This document shows, piece by piece, positions 45,705 to 55,080 of a DNA stretch of 64,000 bases. How positions within the stretch are numbered: position 1 is the stretch's first letter; every line of letters starts with the position of its first letter. The notes below the pieces were generated by a model that ran no database searches, was not told where the DNA came from, and was given only the letters and a program-made list of their open reading frames with translations. The position numbers and the translations under genes are program-made. Source of the stretch: Actinomyces oris (GTDB lineage: Bacteria; Actinomycetota; Actinomycetes; Actinomycetales; Actinomycetaceae); the NCBI RefSeq assembly GCF_006546825.1, contig NZ_VICC01000006.1, positions 124,001 through 188,000 on the forward strand, read 5' to 3'.

Positions 45705-46297
45705 CTTCCGGCTCCGGCGAGAGTGAGGGGGTGGACTGCGGCCGGTTCATGGCCGGAGGCGACCAGCAGCAGCTCGTGCCAGGCGGTGAGGTGGGGGCCG
45801 AGCTGGGGGGTCGTGGGGGACCAGGACGCCCGGATCTCGGCGTGGGCGCATGAGTCGGTGAGGGTCAGCCCACCGAAGGTCTCGGACAGGACCCTGGTGA
45901 CGGTTCCGACCAGTGCGTGGTAGCCGGCGCGGGAGTCCTCCAGGCCGTCGGTGAGCCAGCTCCAGGCGGCGGACTCGAAGACGGGGTCCATGCCGATCTC
46001 GTCGTCGATGCGGGCGCGCGTCTGCACCACGATGCGGAAGTCCCCGTCCCAGGCCTCCTGGCCGTCGGGGTCGTGGAGGACGACGAAGCGTCCGGTGGCC
46101 ACGGGGGTGGCGCCGACAGTCTCCACGGTTTCGGCGCTCAGGGCGGCGGAGTAGGGGGCCAGCTTCTTGGGGGCGGGCACCTCCTCCATGAGGAGTCCCC
46201 GGGGGCGGGGCGCGTCGCGAAGGGACAGGAGCGCTTCCTCGAATCGTTCGGGGATGCCACCTGCCTCATTCTGACGCGGCCTACCGTTGACAGTCAC
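45701..46297 (-). CDS. DUF3000 family protein
   Basis: The 198-residue protein belongs to an actinobacterial family of unknown function that usually precedes an RNase D gene, as here. Characteristic segments are FEEALLSLRDAPRPRG, EVPAPKKLAPYSAALSAE, GRFVVLHDPDGQEAWDGDFRIV and ESAAWSWLTDGLE. The stop overlaps the rnd start by four bases, so both are translated together. The start at GTG 46297 is preferred over GTG 46306 because TAGCGT ends seven bases before it. The link to RNase D suggests an RNA-related or cell-envelope role, but nothing in the sequence proves either. Confidence 0.85.
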   Translation of the reverse strand: MTVNGRPRQNEAGGIPERFEEALLSLRDAPRPRGLLMEEVPAPKKLAPYSAALSAETVETVGATPVATGRFVVLHDPDGQEAWDGDFRIVVQTRARIDDEIGMDPVFESAAWSWLTDGLEDSRAGYHALVGTVTRVLSETFGGLTLTDSCAHAEIRASWSPTTPQLGPHLTAWHELLLVASGHEPAAVHPLTLAGAGR

Positions 46298-46304
46298 GGA
46301 TGCC

Positions 46305-46310
46305 ACGCTA
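46305..46310 (-). promoter_or_regulatory. Leaderless -10 box for DUF3000-rnd
   Basis: TAGCGT on the minus strand ends seven bases before GTG 46297. Confidence 0.45.
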
Positions 46311-46458
46311 GTGCGCTACCGCAGTGGGCACATGAAGCCACGCCGCTGGGAGGGTTGCATTGTGTCAACGAGGTGCCTGCCTTTCTGAACGGATGTGCAT
46401 CGGCCGCTTCCGGTTCGCCGGCATCTGGTCGGCCGGGGAAGCCTCCTGGTGGGACTGG

Positions 46459-48258
46459 TCAGCGTCGGGCGACGAGCGTCTGTCCGGGGGGCAGGCAGGA
46501 CGGGTCGGAGCCGACCGGGGCCCAGGAGAGGAGCACGTCACTCAGTTCGGCAGCGGGCCGTGGCCTCCCGGAGAGGTTGGTGACGACGACGATGTCCTCG
46601 TAGGTCACGGTGACAACATCGTCGGCCTCATCGATCTGCGGCCACGCGGTGCGTTGGGACCAGGCCAGCTCGCGGCGCAGGGCGGTCAGTGCCCGGTACC
46701 AGGCCAGCATGCGGGTGTGCTCGGTCTGCTCAAGCTCGGACCAGTCCAGGCGCGAGGTCTCGACGGTCGCGGTGTCCTGGGGGTCGGGGATCTCGTCAGC
46801 GTCCCAGCCGAAGGCGGCGAACTCCCGGGCGCGCCCCTGGCTGACGCTGCGGGCCAGGTCCTCCTCCTCATGGTCGGTGAAGAACTGGAAGGGGGTGCGG
46901 GTTCCCCACTCCTCGCCCATGAAGAGCATGGGAGTGTAGGGCGACAGGAGCACCAGGGCGGCAGTGGCGGCCAGGGCGGCGTCGTCGAGGCCGGCCGAGG
47001 GACGGTCCCCGACGGCTCGGTTGCCGATCTGGTCGTGGTTGGATCCGAAGACGACGAAGCGCCTGGGGTCGGTGTCCTCGGGGACGGGGGCGCCCCAGAC
47101 CCGGTCCCGGAAGGTGGACCAGGTGCCGTTGTGGAGGAAGGCGCTGCTGTAGGCCTTGGTCCACGCCCCGGGCTCGGCGAAGTCGGCGTAGTAGGCCTGC
47201 GCCTCGCCGGTGATCCGTGCGTGCAGGGCATGGTGGACGTCGTCGGCCCACTGGGCGGTCATGCCCAGGCTGGGTGTCGCGGCGGGGGGCTCCTGGTCGG
47301 TGGGGGTGATGACTCCGACATCGTTGAGGTCGGCCTCGGCCACCAGGCTCAGGGGCCGGTCCAGCTCGTCAGACAGCGCGGCCACGGCGTTGGAGAGCTC
47401 GGCCAGGACGTGCACCTGCGGCGGGTCGGCGGCTGCGGCGTCGTCCTTGATCTCGTGGATGGCGTCCAGGCGCAGGGCGTCGATGTGGAAGTCCCGCAGC
47501 CAGCGCAGGGCCGAGTCGATGACGAAGGCACGCACCTGGTGGCTGCCGTCGTGGTCGTAGTTGACGGCCTCACCCCAGGGTGTGTGATGGGCGGGGGTGA
47601 AGTAGGGGCCGAAGACGCTGAGATAGTTGCCCGACGGGCCCAGGTGGTTGTAGACGACGTCGAGGCACACGCCGATGCCGCTGCGGTGGGCGGCGTCGAC
47701 GAAGCGCATCAGGGCCTCGGGGCCCCCGTATGCCTCGTGGACGGCCCACAGGCCCACCCCGTCGTAGCCCCATCCGGCTCGGCCGGGGAAGGCTGCCAGG
47801 GGCATGAGTTCGACGATGTCGACGCCCAGCTCGGCCAGGTGATCGAGCCGGGAGATGGCGCTGTCCAGGGTGCCCTCGGGGGTGAACGTGCCCACGTGGA
47901 GCTCGTAGATGACTGAGCCGAGCAGGTCCTTGCCCATCCAGTTCTGATCGGTCCACGGCCAGGCGGTCGGGTCCACGGTTCGTGAGGGGCCGTGGACACC
48001 GTGGGGCTGCAGGGCGCTGCGGGGATCGGGGCGGTCGGGGGAACCGTCGACCCGGAAGGCATAGTCGGTGCCCGGCTCCAGGTCGAAGGGGGCGGCCCAC
48101 CAGCCGTCGGGGGCCGGGACCATGTCAACCAGCCGGTCATCCAGTCCCTCATCGCCGGGCAGGTGCAGCTCGACCCGCCTCGCCGTGGGGGCCCACACGG
48201 GAACGCGGGGGCCCACAGGCAGGGCCGGTGACTGCCAGGTCCAGGATGCCGGGTTCAT
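46459..48258 (-). CDS. treZ: Malto-oligosyltrehalose trehalohydrolase
   Basis: Releases trehalose from the end of maltooligosyl-trehalose made by TreY. In the 599-residue GH13 enzyme an N-terminal carbohydrate-binding-like domain (PVWAPTARRVELHLPGD) precedes the barrel. GH13 motifs are DVVYNHLGPSGNYL, the nucleophile aspartate in DALRLDAIHEIKD, the acid glutamate in VAEADLND and FGSNHDQIGNR. The family start YELHVGTFTPEGTLD is also visible. The start overlaps the treY stop by four bases (ATGA). It is the last gene of the glgX-treY-treZ run. Confidence 0.95.
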   Translation of the reverse strand: MNPASWTWQSPALPVGPRVPVWAPTARRVELHLPGDEGLDDRLVDMVPAPDGWWAAPFDLEPGTDYAFRVDGSPDRPDPRSALQPHGVHGPSRTVDPTAWPWTDQNWMGKDLLGSVIYELHVGTFTPEGTLDSAISRLDHLAELGVDIVELMPLAAFPGRAGWGYDGVGLWAVHEAYGGPEALMRFVDAAHRSGIGVCLDVVYNHLGPSGNYLSVFGPYFTPAHHTPWGEAVNYDHDGSHQVRAFVIDSALRWLRDFHIDALRLDAIHEIKDDAAAADPPQVHVLAELSNAVAALSDELDRPLSLVAEADLNDVGVITPTDQEPPAATPSLGMTAQWADDVHHALHARITGEAQAYYADFAEPGAWTKAYSSAFLHNGTWSTFRDRVWGAPVPEDTDPRRFVVFGSNHDQIGNRAVGDRPSAGLDDAALAATAALVLLSPYTPMLFMGEEWGTRTPFQFFTDHEEEDLARSVSQGRAREFAAFGWDADEIPDPQDTATVETSRLDWSELEQTEHTRMLAWYRALTALRRELAWSQRTAWPQIDEADDVVTVTYEDIVVVTNLSGRPRPAAELSDVLLSWAPVGSDPSCLPPGQTLVARR

Positions 48259-50888
48259 CGGGCGGCCTCCTGCTCCTGGGCGGCCTGGTCTGAGTCGGTC
48301 TGGGAGTCGGGGGAGCCGACCCTGGCCAGGACGACGACGGCATCGTCCCCGACCACCTCGGCCAGAGGCTGGCTGCCTCCCTCCACGGTGCCGGTGCGCA
48401 GGACGTGCTCCCAGGTCCCCTCCGGCAGGACGATGCTCTCCTCACGCCATCCCCCCAGCTGCTCGAGCCGCCGGGACAGGCGCCTGACGATGACGACGAC
48501 GTCGGGGATCTCGTCGAGCAGGCGGGTGTAGGCGAAGGCGAAGGAGGTGGTCACCGGGATCGTGCGGTAGCCCGAGCGGGGACCGACGAAGGTGTGGGGG
48601 CGAGCAGCGCGCAGACGCGCCAGGCGTGAGGTGAGGAAGAGCTTGTCCTCATCCAGGCTGCGCGGTGCGGCTCCGGAGTCGAGGCGCTCCAGGGCGCTGA
48701 TGAGACCCGAGGGCCCGGCGTAGTCGACCGCGCGACGGTTGTCGGGGTCCACCAGTGAGGTGCGGGTGATCTCGCTGCCCTGATAGATGTCGCTGACCCC
48801 CATCCAGGTCAGGGCGAGCGCCTTGCCGGCGAGGATCGCGGTGCGTACGGACCTGGCCGTCAGGGCCGCGAAGGCCTCGAGCTCGGCGCAGACCTCCTCG
48901 CTGGTGAGCAGGTGGGTGGCGTAGTCGGTCAGGGCCTGTTCCCGAGCCAGGTCCGGGGCGGTCCAGGTGGTCCAGATCTTCTGCTCCCGGGAGGCTTTGA
49001 TGAGATAGGCGCTGAGCCGCTCGGGGGTCATGGGGTCGTCGCTGTCCGGTGCCCAGGTCCCCCATAGGGTCTGCCACAGCAGGTTCTCGCTGCGCCCGTC
49101 GAGGTCCAGGGGGCGGACCTGTGCGGTCATGGCGCGCAGACGGTGGATGAGGTCGCTCCACTCCTCGGCGTAGGAGGCCAGCACGTCCAGGCGGGCGCGC
49201 ACGTCCTCACCGCGCTTGGTGTCGTGGGTGGTGGAGGTGACCATCGTGTCGGGCCAGGTGTTCTGGATCCGGTCGGCCCACGCGTGGGCCTCGTCGGCGC
49301 TCAGTGCGAAACCGGCCGGGTTGCCGCCGACCTCGGTGAGGCTGGTCAGGTGGGTCCATCGGTAGAAGGCCGTGTCCTCCACTCCCTTGGCGGTGACGGC
49401 CCCGCACACCTGCTGGAAGCGGATGATGGCCTCGGTGCGCTCGGGGGACTCCGACAGGCCCTCGGAGCCGACCGGCTCACCCAGGAGGATGGCGACCACG
49501 AGGTCGAGGGTCTCTCCCTGGTCCGGCTCGAGGCGCTGGCGCGCCCGCTCGGCGTCGGCCTGGAGGACGGCGGCCGTCTCCGGGCCTGGGGGCGTCCCGG
49601 GAACGACATAGACCCGGTACTGGTCGGCGGCCACGAGCAGCTCGACGACGCAGGCCCGCAGGTCGCGCAGGGTGTGGTCGCGCAGGCGCACGTCCTGGGA
49701 GGTCAGGGAGTCCAGGATGCGGGCCAGACGGTCGACCTCCGCGGCCAGTGAGCCGGCGATGACCTCTCGCTTGGCCTCCTCGACAATGCGGTCGTAGTCC
49801 ACCGGAGCGTCCCCGGTGAGCTCCTGCATGAGCGCGCCCAGGCGGGCCGCGCCGGCGGGGTCCACCTGGAGCTGGTCGATCCGCCAGGCGGCGTCGTAGC
49901 CGGTGGTTCCGGCCACCGGCCAGGAGGTGGGCAGGGACTCGTCGGGCGCCAGGATCTTCTCCGCGGCGATCCACGCCCCGCTGGTGGCCTCGGCCAGCTG
50001 GGTGAGGTAGCCACCGGGGTCGGCCAGGCCGTCGGGGTGGTCGACCCGCAGGGCGCTGATGACTCCGTCTCTCATGAGATCGAGGATGAGGCCGTGGCTT
50101 CCGGCGAAGACGTCGGGCTCCTCGACGCGGATCGCGGCCAGGGTGCCGACATCGAAGAACCGTCGGTAGTTGATCTCCTCGTCACCGACCTTCCAGTAGG
50201 CCAGGCGGTAGTGCTGGCGCTCGACGAGGACGTGCATCGGCAGCGCCTCGGTGCCCTGGGCAACGGGGAAGGCATGGTCGTAGTAGCGCAGCACCCACTG
50301 CTCGCCCAGATCCTCCTGCCCCGGAACCACCATCTGCTCCAGGGTGAGCTCATCATCGGCCAGGACGGCGCCGATGCGCTTGCCCAGGATCGGCATGAGG
50401 ATGGGCTCGTCCAGGGAGAGGTCGAACCAGGCAGCGTAGGGGGAGTCCGGTCCCTCACGCAGCACCGACCACAGGGGCAGGTTGTGCCAACCGGGGGTGG
50501 GCACGGCCATGTGGTTGGGAACGATGTCCACCACAACGCCCATCCCATGGGCGTCGGCCTCGGCGGCCAGGGCCTCGAGCTGCTCCCTTCTTCCCATGAC
50601 GGCCGAGACCCGGCGGTGATCGACGACGTCGTAGCCGTGGGTGGAGCCCGGCGCGGCGGTGAGGATCGGGGAGAGGTAGAGGTCGGTGACTCCCAGATCG
50701 GCCAGGTAGGGGACCAGGGCCTTGGCGTCTGCGAAGGTCAGATCCTCACCGAGCTGGAGACGGTAGGTGGTCAACGGCGTCCGGTGTTCCGGAGCCGGCA
50801 CGTGCCCCGACCACGGCGCGTAGGCGGGTGTCTCCGCAGAACCCGCCGAACCTGCCTGATCCACTGCTGCGTCCACTGCGTCGGTCAT
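48255..50888 (-). CDS. treY: Malto-oligosyltrehalose synthase
   Basis: Converts the reducing end of a linear alpha-glucan to a trehalose linkage by intramolecular transglycosylation. The 877-residue GH13 protein has the typical opening TYRLQLGEDLTFADA, GVTDLYLSPILTAAPGSTHGYDVVDH, DIVPNHMA, the nucleophile in ALRVDHPDGLADP, the acid glutamate in WIAAEKILAPDE, and STTHDTKRGEDVRARL. An AGGAAGTGAC site precedes ATG 50888. Length is slightly above the usual 720-830 residues. Confidence 0.95.
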   Translation of the reverse strand: MTDAVDAAVDQAGSAGSAETPAYAPWSGHVPAPEHRTPLTTYRLQLGEDLTFADAKALVPYLADLGVTDLYLSPILTAAPGSTHGYDVVDHRRVSAVMGRREQLEALAAEADAHGMGVVVDIVPNHMAVPTPGWHNLPLWSVLREGPDSPYAAWFDLSLDEPILMPILGKRIGAVLADDELTLEQMVVPGQEDLGEQWVLRYYDHAFPVAQGTEALPMHVLVERQHYRLAYWKVGDEEINYRRFFDVGTLAAIRVEEPDVFAGSHGLILDLMRDGVISALRVDHPDGLADPGGYLTQLAEATSGAWIAAEKILAPDESLPTSWPVAGTTGYDAAWRIDQLQVDPAGAARLGALMQELTGDAPVDYDRIVEEAKREVIAGSLAAEVDRLARILDSLTSQDVRLRDHTLRDLRACVVELLVAADQYRVYVVPGTPPGPETAAVLQADAERARQRLEPDQGETLDLVVAILLGEPVGSEGLSESPERTEAIIRFQQVCGAVTAKGVEDTAFYRWTHLTSLTEVGGNPAGFALSADEAHAWADRIQNTWPDTMVTSTTHDTKRGEDVRARLDVLASYAEEWSDLIHRLRAMTAQVRPLDLDGRSENLLWQTLWGTWAPDSDDPMTPERLSAYLIKASREQKIWTTWTAPDLAREQALTDYATHLLTSEEVCAELEAFAALTARSVRTAILAGKALALTWMGVSDIYQGSEITRTSLVDPDNRRAVDYAGPSGLISALERLDSGAAPRSLDEDKLFLTSRLARLRAARPHTFVGPRSGYRTIPVTTSFAFAYTRLLDEIPDVVVIVRRLSRRLEQLGGWREESIVLPEGTWEHVLRTGTVEGGSQPLAEVVGDDAVVVLARVGSPDSQTDSDQAAQEQEAAR

Positions 50889-50981
50889 GTCACTTCCTGA
50901 AGCTCGTCTGGTCTGCGTCGGGTGGTGCTGCTTGATGGGTGATGTGCGTTCGGTGGCGCGCCGGAGGGCCGCGGAGAGCCC

Positions 50982-53189
50982 CTACCTCGGGTGGCGCTCC
51001 GTGGTGGCGGCGGACTCGGGGGCGTCGATGAGGAAGAGCATGGAGCGGGCCTCGACCACGACGGTGTCGTCAGCAGCGAGAACCGGGTCGGAGTCCCCGT
51101 CCACTGCGGGAGCCGTGTCCAGCGCGACCTTCCAGGTGGGGGCGTACCCCTCGCCGGGCAGGGTGAAGGTGATGTCCTCGTCGGAGGCGTTGATGAGTAC
51201 GAGGAAGGAGTCGTCCACGATCCTCTGGCCCCGCTCATCGGGCTCGGCGATCGCCTCCCCGTTGAGGAAGACCATCATGGCCCGGGCGTACCAGGTGGTC
51301 CAGTCCTGGTCGGTCATGGACTCACCGGCCGGAGTGAGCCACTCGATCTCGCCGAGCTCGCTCTCCCCGCCGTGGCGGGCGTCCCCGGTGAAGAAGCGCC
51401 GACGCCGCAGCACCGGGTGGTCGCGACGCAGCCACATCATGGTGCGGGTGAACTCCAGCAGGTCGTTGTCCTGCTCACTGAGATCCCAGTTGACCCAGGA
51501 GATCTCGTTGTCCTGGCAGTAGACGTTGTTGTTGCCCCCCTGGGTGCGTCCCATCTCGTCGCCGTGGCAGATCATGGGCACGCCCTGACTGAACAGGACG
51601 GTGGCCAGGAAGTTGCGGGTCTGGCGCTGACGCAGCTCGGTGATCGTCGGATCGTCGGTGGGCCCCTCGGCGCCGCAGTTCCAGGACCGGTTGTTGTTGT
51701 CCCCGTCTGCGTTGCCCTCGAGGTTGGCCTCGTTGTGCTTCTCGTTGTAGGAGACCAGGTCACGCAGCGTGAAGCCGTCGTGGGCGGTGACGAAGTTGAT
51801 GCTGGCCACCGGGGTGCGCCCGGCATGCTGGTAGAGGTCGGAGGAGCCGGTGATACGGGAGGCGAACTCGCCCAGGGTGGAGGGCTCCCCGCGCCAGAAG
51901 TCGCGCACGGTGTCGCGGTACTTGCCGTTCCACTCGCTCCACAGGGCCGGGAAGCCGCCCACGTTGTAGCCGCCGTCGCCCACGTCCCAGGGCTCGGCGA
52001 TGAGCTTGACCTGGGAGAGCACCGGGTCCTGGTGGATGATGTCGAAGAAGGCGCTGAGCTTGTCCACCTCGTGGAACTGGCGTGCCAGAGTGGAGGCCAG
52101 GTCGAAGCGGAACCCGTCGACGTGCATCTCGGTGACCCAGTAGCGCAGCGAGTCCATGATGAGCTGGAGGACCGCCGGCGAGCGCATGAGCAGCGAGTTG
52201 CCGGTACCGGTGGTGTCGAAGTAGTGGCTGGCTGAGCCATCGACGAGGCGGTAGTACGAGCTGTTGTCGATGCCTCGGAAGGACAGGGTGGGGCCCAGGT
52301 GGTTGCCCTCGGCCGTGTGGTTGTAGACCACGTCCAGGATGACCTCGATGTCGGCCTCGTGGAAGGCCTTGACCATGGACTTGAACTCCTGGACCTGCTC
52401 ACCCTCGGCGCCGTAGGCGGCGTAGGTGTTGTGCGGGGCGAAGAAACCGATCGTGTTGTAGCCCCAGTAGTTCGACAGGCCCTTCTCCTGCAGGTGGGTG
52501 TCGTTGACGAACTGATGGACCGGCATGAGCTCGATGGCCGTCGCACCCAGGTTCTTGAGGTGGTCGATGACGGCGGGCTGTGCCAGACCGGCGTAGGTGC
52601 CCCGCAGGTCCTCGGGAACCATCGGGTGCAGCTTGGTCATGCCCTTGACGTGGGCCTCGTAGATGATCGTCTCGTGGTACTCGTGGTTCGGGGGACGGTC
52701 GTGGCCCCAGTCGAAGTAGGGGTTGATGACCACCGAACGCATGGTGTGGCCCGCCGAGTCCTCCTCGTTGCGCACCTCCGGGTTGTCGAAGGAGTAGGAG
52801 TACAGCGTCTGGGACGGGGTCACCTCGCCGGAGATCGCCTTGGCGTAGGGGTCCAGCAGCAGCTTGGAGGGGTCGCAGCGGTGACCGGAGGCCGGGTCGT
52901 AGGGGCCCGCCACCCGGTAGCCGTACTTCTGGCCCGGAGAGATCCCGGGCAGGTAGGCGTGCCAGACGTCACCGTCGACCTCCTTGAGCGCCACCCGCTC
53001 CTCATGGCCCTCGTCGTCGAACAGACACAGGTCGACACCGGTGGCGGCCGAGGAGTAGAGGGCGAAGTTCGTTCCCGAGCCGTCATAGGTCGCCCCGAGC
53101 GGGTAGGGGTGGCCCGGCCAGATCTGGCGCTGGGGGCCCTCCTGAGGTTCCGGTGCGGCCTGAGGCGTCGGTGTTGTCGGCGTGGTCAT
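50982..53189 (-). CDS. glgX: Glycogen debranching enzyme
   Basis: An isoamylase-type GH13 enzyme that hydrolyses alpha-1,6 branches, giving linear chains for TreY. In the 735-residue protein an N-terminal CBM48-like domain (HPYPLGATYDGSGTNFALYS) is followed by YEAHVKGMTKLHP, DVVYNHTAEGNHLGPTLSF, the nucleophile in VDGFRFDLAS, the acid glutamate in LIAEPWDVGDGGYNVGGFP, and FVTAHDGFTLRDLVSYN. The start at ATG 53189 gives the family N-terminus; the extension to 53324 has no support. CAGGGT seven bases before it may be a leaderless -10. treY follows 93 bases downstream. Confidence 0.95.
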   Translation of the reverse strand: MTTPTTPTPQAAPEPQEGPQRQIWPGHPYPLGATYDGSGTNFALYSSAATGVDLCLFDDEGHEERVALKEVDGDVWHAYLPGISPGQKYGYRVAGPYDPASGHRCDPSKLLLDPYAKAISGEVTPSQTLYSYSFDNPEVRNEEDSAGHTMRSVVINPYFDWGHDRPPNHEYHETIIYEAHVKGMTKLHPMVPEDLRGTYAGLAQPAVIDHLKNLGATAIELMPVHQFVNDTHLQEKGLSNYWGYNTIGFFAPHNTYAAYGAEGEQVQEFKSMVKAFHEADIEVILDVVYNHTAEGNHLGPTLSFRGIDNSSYYRLVDGSASHYFDTTGTGNSLLMRSPAVLQLIMDSLRYWVTEMHVDGFRFDLASTLARQFHEVDKLSAFFDIIHQDPVLSQVKLIAEPWDVGDGGYNVGGFPALWSEWNGKYRDTVRDFWRGEPSTLGEFASRITGSSDLYQHAGRTPVASINFVTAHDGFTLRDLVSYNEKHNEANLEGNADGDNNNRSWNCGAEGPTDDPTITELRQRQTRNFLATVLFSQGVPMICHGDEMGRTQGGNNNVYCQDNEISWVNWDLSEQDNDLLEFTRTMMWLRRDHPVLRRRRFFTGDARHGGESELGEIEWLTPAGESMTDQDWTTWYARAMMVFLNGEAIAEPDERGQRIVDDSFLVLINASDEDITFTLPGEGYAPTWKVALDTAPAVDGDSDPVLAADDTVVVEARSMLFLIDAPESAATTERHPR

Positions 53190-53403
53190 GGGGACTACCC
53201 TGCCACGACTGAGGTGCGAAGGCAGGAGAGTGGGAGAAAGACATGTCACGTCGGAGCGTCTCCCGGCACGTCCCGGGTGCTGCCCGGTGATCGAGGTGGG
53301 TCGGTGGGGCGTGAGACACCTCATGAGGACACGGGCTCGGCTGCGTTTTGCCTCCGAGGGATACCTCTGCTAACTTTCTTCCCGCACCCCACAAGGGTGT
53401 CAC

Positions 53404-53476
53404 GCGGATGTGGCTCAGTTGGTAGAGCATCACCTTGCCAAGGTGAGGGTCGCGGGTTCGAGTCCCGTCATCCGCT
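53404..53476 (+). tRNA. tRNA-Gly (GCC)
   Basis: A canonical 73-base tRNA: acceptor GCGGATG with CATCCGC, D arm GCTC/GAGC, anticodon stem TCACC/GGTGA with loop TTGCCAA (anticodon GCC), T arm GCGGG/CCCGT with loop TTCGAGT, and discriminator T. CCA is not encoded. Confidence 0.97.
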
Positions 53477-53477
53477 C

Positions 53478-53552
53478 GGGCGATTGGCGCAGCGGGAGCG
53501 CGCTTCCCTGACACGGAAGAGGTCACTGGTTCGATCCCAGTATCGCCCACCA
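53478..53552 (+). tRNA. tRNA-Val (GAC)
   Basis: Acceptor GGGCGAT with ATCGCCC, D arm GCGC/GCGC, anticodon stem CTTCC/GGAAG with loop CTGACAC (anticodon GAC), T arm ACTGG/CCAGT with loop TTCGATC, discriminator A and an encoded CCA. It starts one base after tRNA-Gly, so both come from one precursor. Confidence 0.97.
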
Positions 53553-53569
53553 GAACCGATAGTCGAAGT

Positions 53570-53596
53570 GAGCCCGGAGCCCAGCGCTCCGGGCTC
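53570..53596 (+). terminator. Terminator after the tRNA pair
   Basis: GAGCCCGGAGC and GCTCCGGGCTC pair perfectly around a five-base loop, followed by TTGTCGTTCT. It lies 17 bases past tRNA-Val. The following 236 bases to the next gene hold no convincing feature apart from a possible TACCAT -10 near 53793. Confidence 0.8.
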
Positions 53597-53832
53597 TTGT
53601 CGTTCTCCGGGAAGGCGGCCTCGCGCAGGGTGGCATGTGTCACCGTCAGGCCGTGATGTCGTCGTCCAGGTGCGGACTATCGCGCGGAATCACGCTGGAT
53701 TGAGGGGGCGGGGCGGAGGCGGTCGGGGACGGTCCCGTGTCTGGATCGTGATGTTCCTGGAGCGGCCGGGAACGGGGCGTCCCGGCGTGCTCTACCATCT
53801 GGGGAGGAGTTGGCCCCTGCGGCAAGAAACGG

Positions 53833-55080
53833 ATGGTTATGACGCAACGCTTCAGGCACCTGCTGCCCGTGGTCCTCGGCGGTGATATCGGCGCCTACGC
53901 CCTGGCGCGGCAGCTTCATGAGGTCACCGGCACGTCGGTGACGGTCGTGGCCTCGGATCCGATCGTCGCGATCTCCGAGTCGGTCTACATCACCGTGGTC
54001 CACCAGGAGGCTGGGGCCCCGCCGGAGCGGACCATCGCGCTGCTGCGAAAGCTGGCCCAGGGCCGAGGGCCCCGCAGCGCTGTGCTCATGGCCAACACCG
54101 ACGCCGCGGCCGCCATGATCTCGGCCCACCGCAGCGAGCTCGAGCCCACCTATGTCCTGCCCTTTCCGGACATCGACGTTCTCGATGCCGTCAGCGACAA
54201 GGCCTCCTTCTCCCGTCTGTGTGCCGAGGTGGGGGTGCTCACGCCCCGGGAGGTCGTCGTCGACCTGGCCGACCCTGACTGCGAGCCGCCGACCAGCGCC
54301 GACGAGCTCGGCATGGAGTTCCCGCTCGTGGCCAAGGCGGCCATCGGCGCTGACTACGACCGTATCTCCTTCCCCGGCAAGCGCAAGATCTGGTTCATCG
54401 ACGACGCCGCCGAGCTGGCAGGCATGTGGAGGAGCTTGAAGGAGGCCGGTTACCGCTCCACCTTCCTGGTGCAGGAGTGCATCCCCGGTGACGACACCGC
54501 CATGCGCTCGGTGACGGCCTACATGGACTCCACCGGTGAGCTGCGCCTCATCGGCTCGGCGCGTGTTCTGCTGCAGGACCACGCGCCCACCATGATCGGC
54601 AACCCGGTGGCCATGATGACCGAGGCCTTCCCCGACCTGTGGGAGGCCACCGGTCGCCTGCTGCGCCACGCCGGCTACCGCGGCTTCGCCAACCTCGACA
54701 TCAAGGTCGACCCCCGTGACGGACGGGAGCTCTTCTTCGAGGTCAACCCCCGTATCGGCCGCAACTCCTTCTACCTGACCGCCGCAGGTGCCAACCCCAT
54801 GGCCGTCATGCTCAAGGACCTGGTCCTGGACCAGCGTGACGAGCCCATCGAGGTCACCCGGCAGATCCTCTACTCCCTGGTTCCCGACGGCGTCATCGCA
54901 CGCTACGTGTCCGACGAGGCTCTGCGCCGCAAGGCCAAGGGCCTGGGGCGGGGCGTCGACCCGCTGCGCGATCCGGCCGAGCGCTCGCTGCGCCGTCGCG
55001 TGACGATCGAGCTCCAGCGCCTCAACCACTACCGCAAGTTCGCCCGCAACTATCCGCAACGAGTCGACAGGTCCCGCTGA
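53833..55080 (+). CDS. ATP-grasp carboxylate-amine ligase-like protein
   Basis: The 415-residue protein has an ATP-grasp fold. A pre-grasp Rossmann-like N-terminus (VVLGGDIGAYALARQLHEV) is followed by the ATP lid region with lysine in PLVAKAAIGADYDR, VQECIPGDDTAMRS, and metal ligands in FANLDIKVD and FFEVNPRIGRNSFY. Members join a carboxylate to an amine through an acyl phosphate. The next gene, directly abutting, is a FemAB-like aminoacyl transferase, so the inferred role is adding an amino acid through its carboxyl group to the peptidoglycan interpeptide bridge. The substrate is not proven. No clear ribosome binding site precedes ATG 53833; ATG 53839 is an alternative. Confidence 0.8.
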   Translation: MVMTQRFRHLLPVVLGGDIGAYALARQLHEVTGTSVTVVASDPIVAISESVYITVVHQEAGAPPERTIALLRKLAQGRGPRSAVLMANTDAAAAMISAHRSELEPTYVLPFPDIDVLDAVSDKASFSRLCAEVGVLTPREVVVDLADPDCEPPTSADELGMEFPLVAKAAIGADYDRISFPGKRKIWFIDDAAELAGMWRSLKEAGYRSTFLVQECIPGDDTAMRSVTAYMDSTGELRLIGSARVLLQDHAPTMIGNPVAMMTEAFPDLWEATGRLLRHAGYRGFANLDIKVDPRDGRELFFEVNPRIGRNSFYLTAAGANPMAVMLKDLVLDQRDEPIEVTRQILYSLVPDGVIARYVSDEALRRKAKGLGRGVDPLRDPAERSLRRRVTIELQRLNHYRKFARNYPQRVDRSR

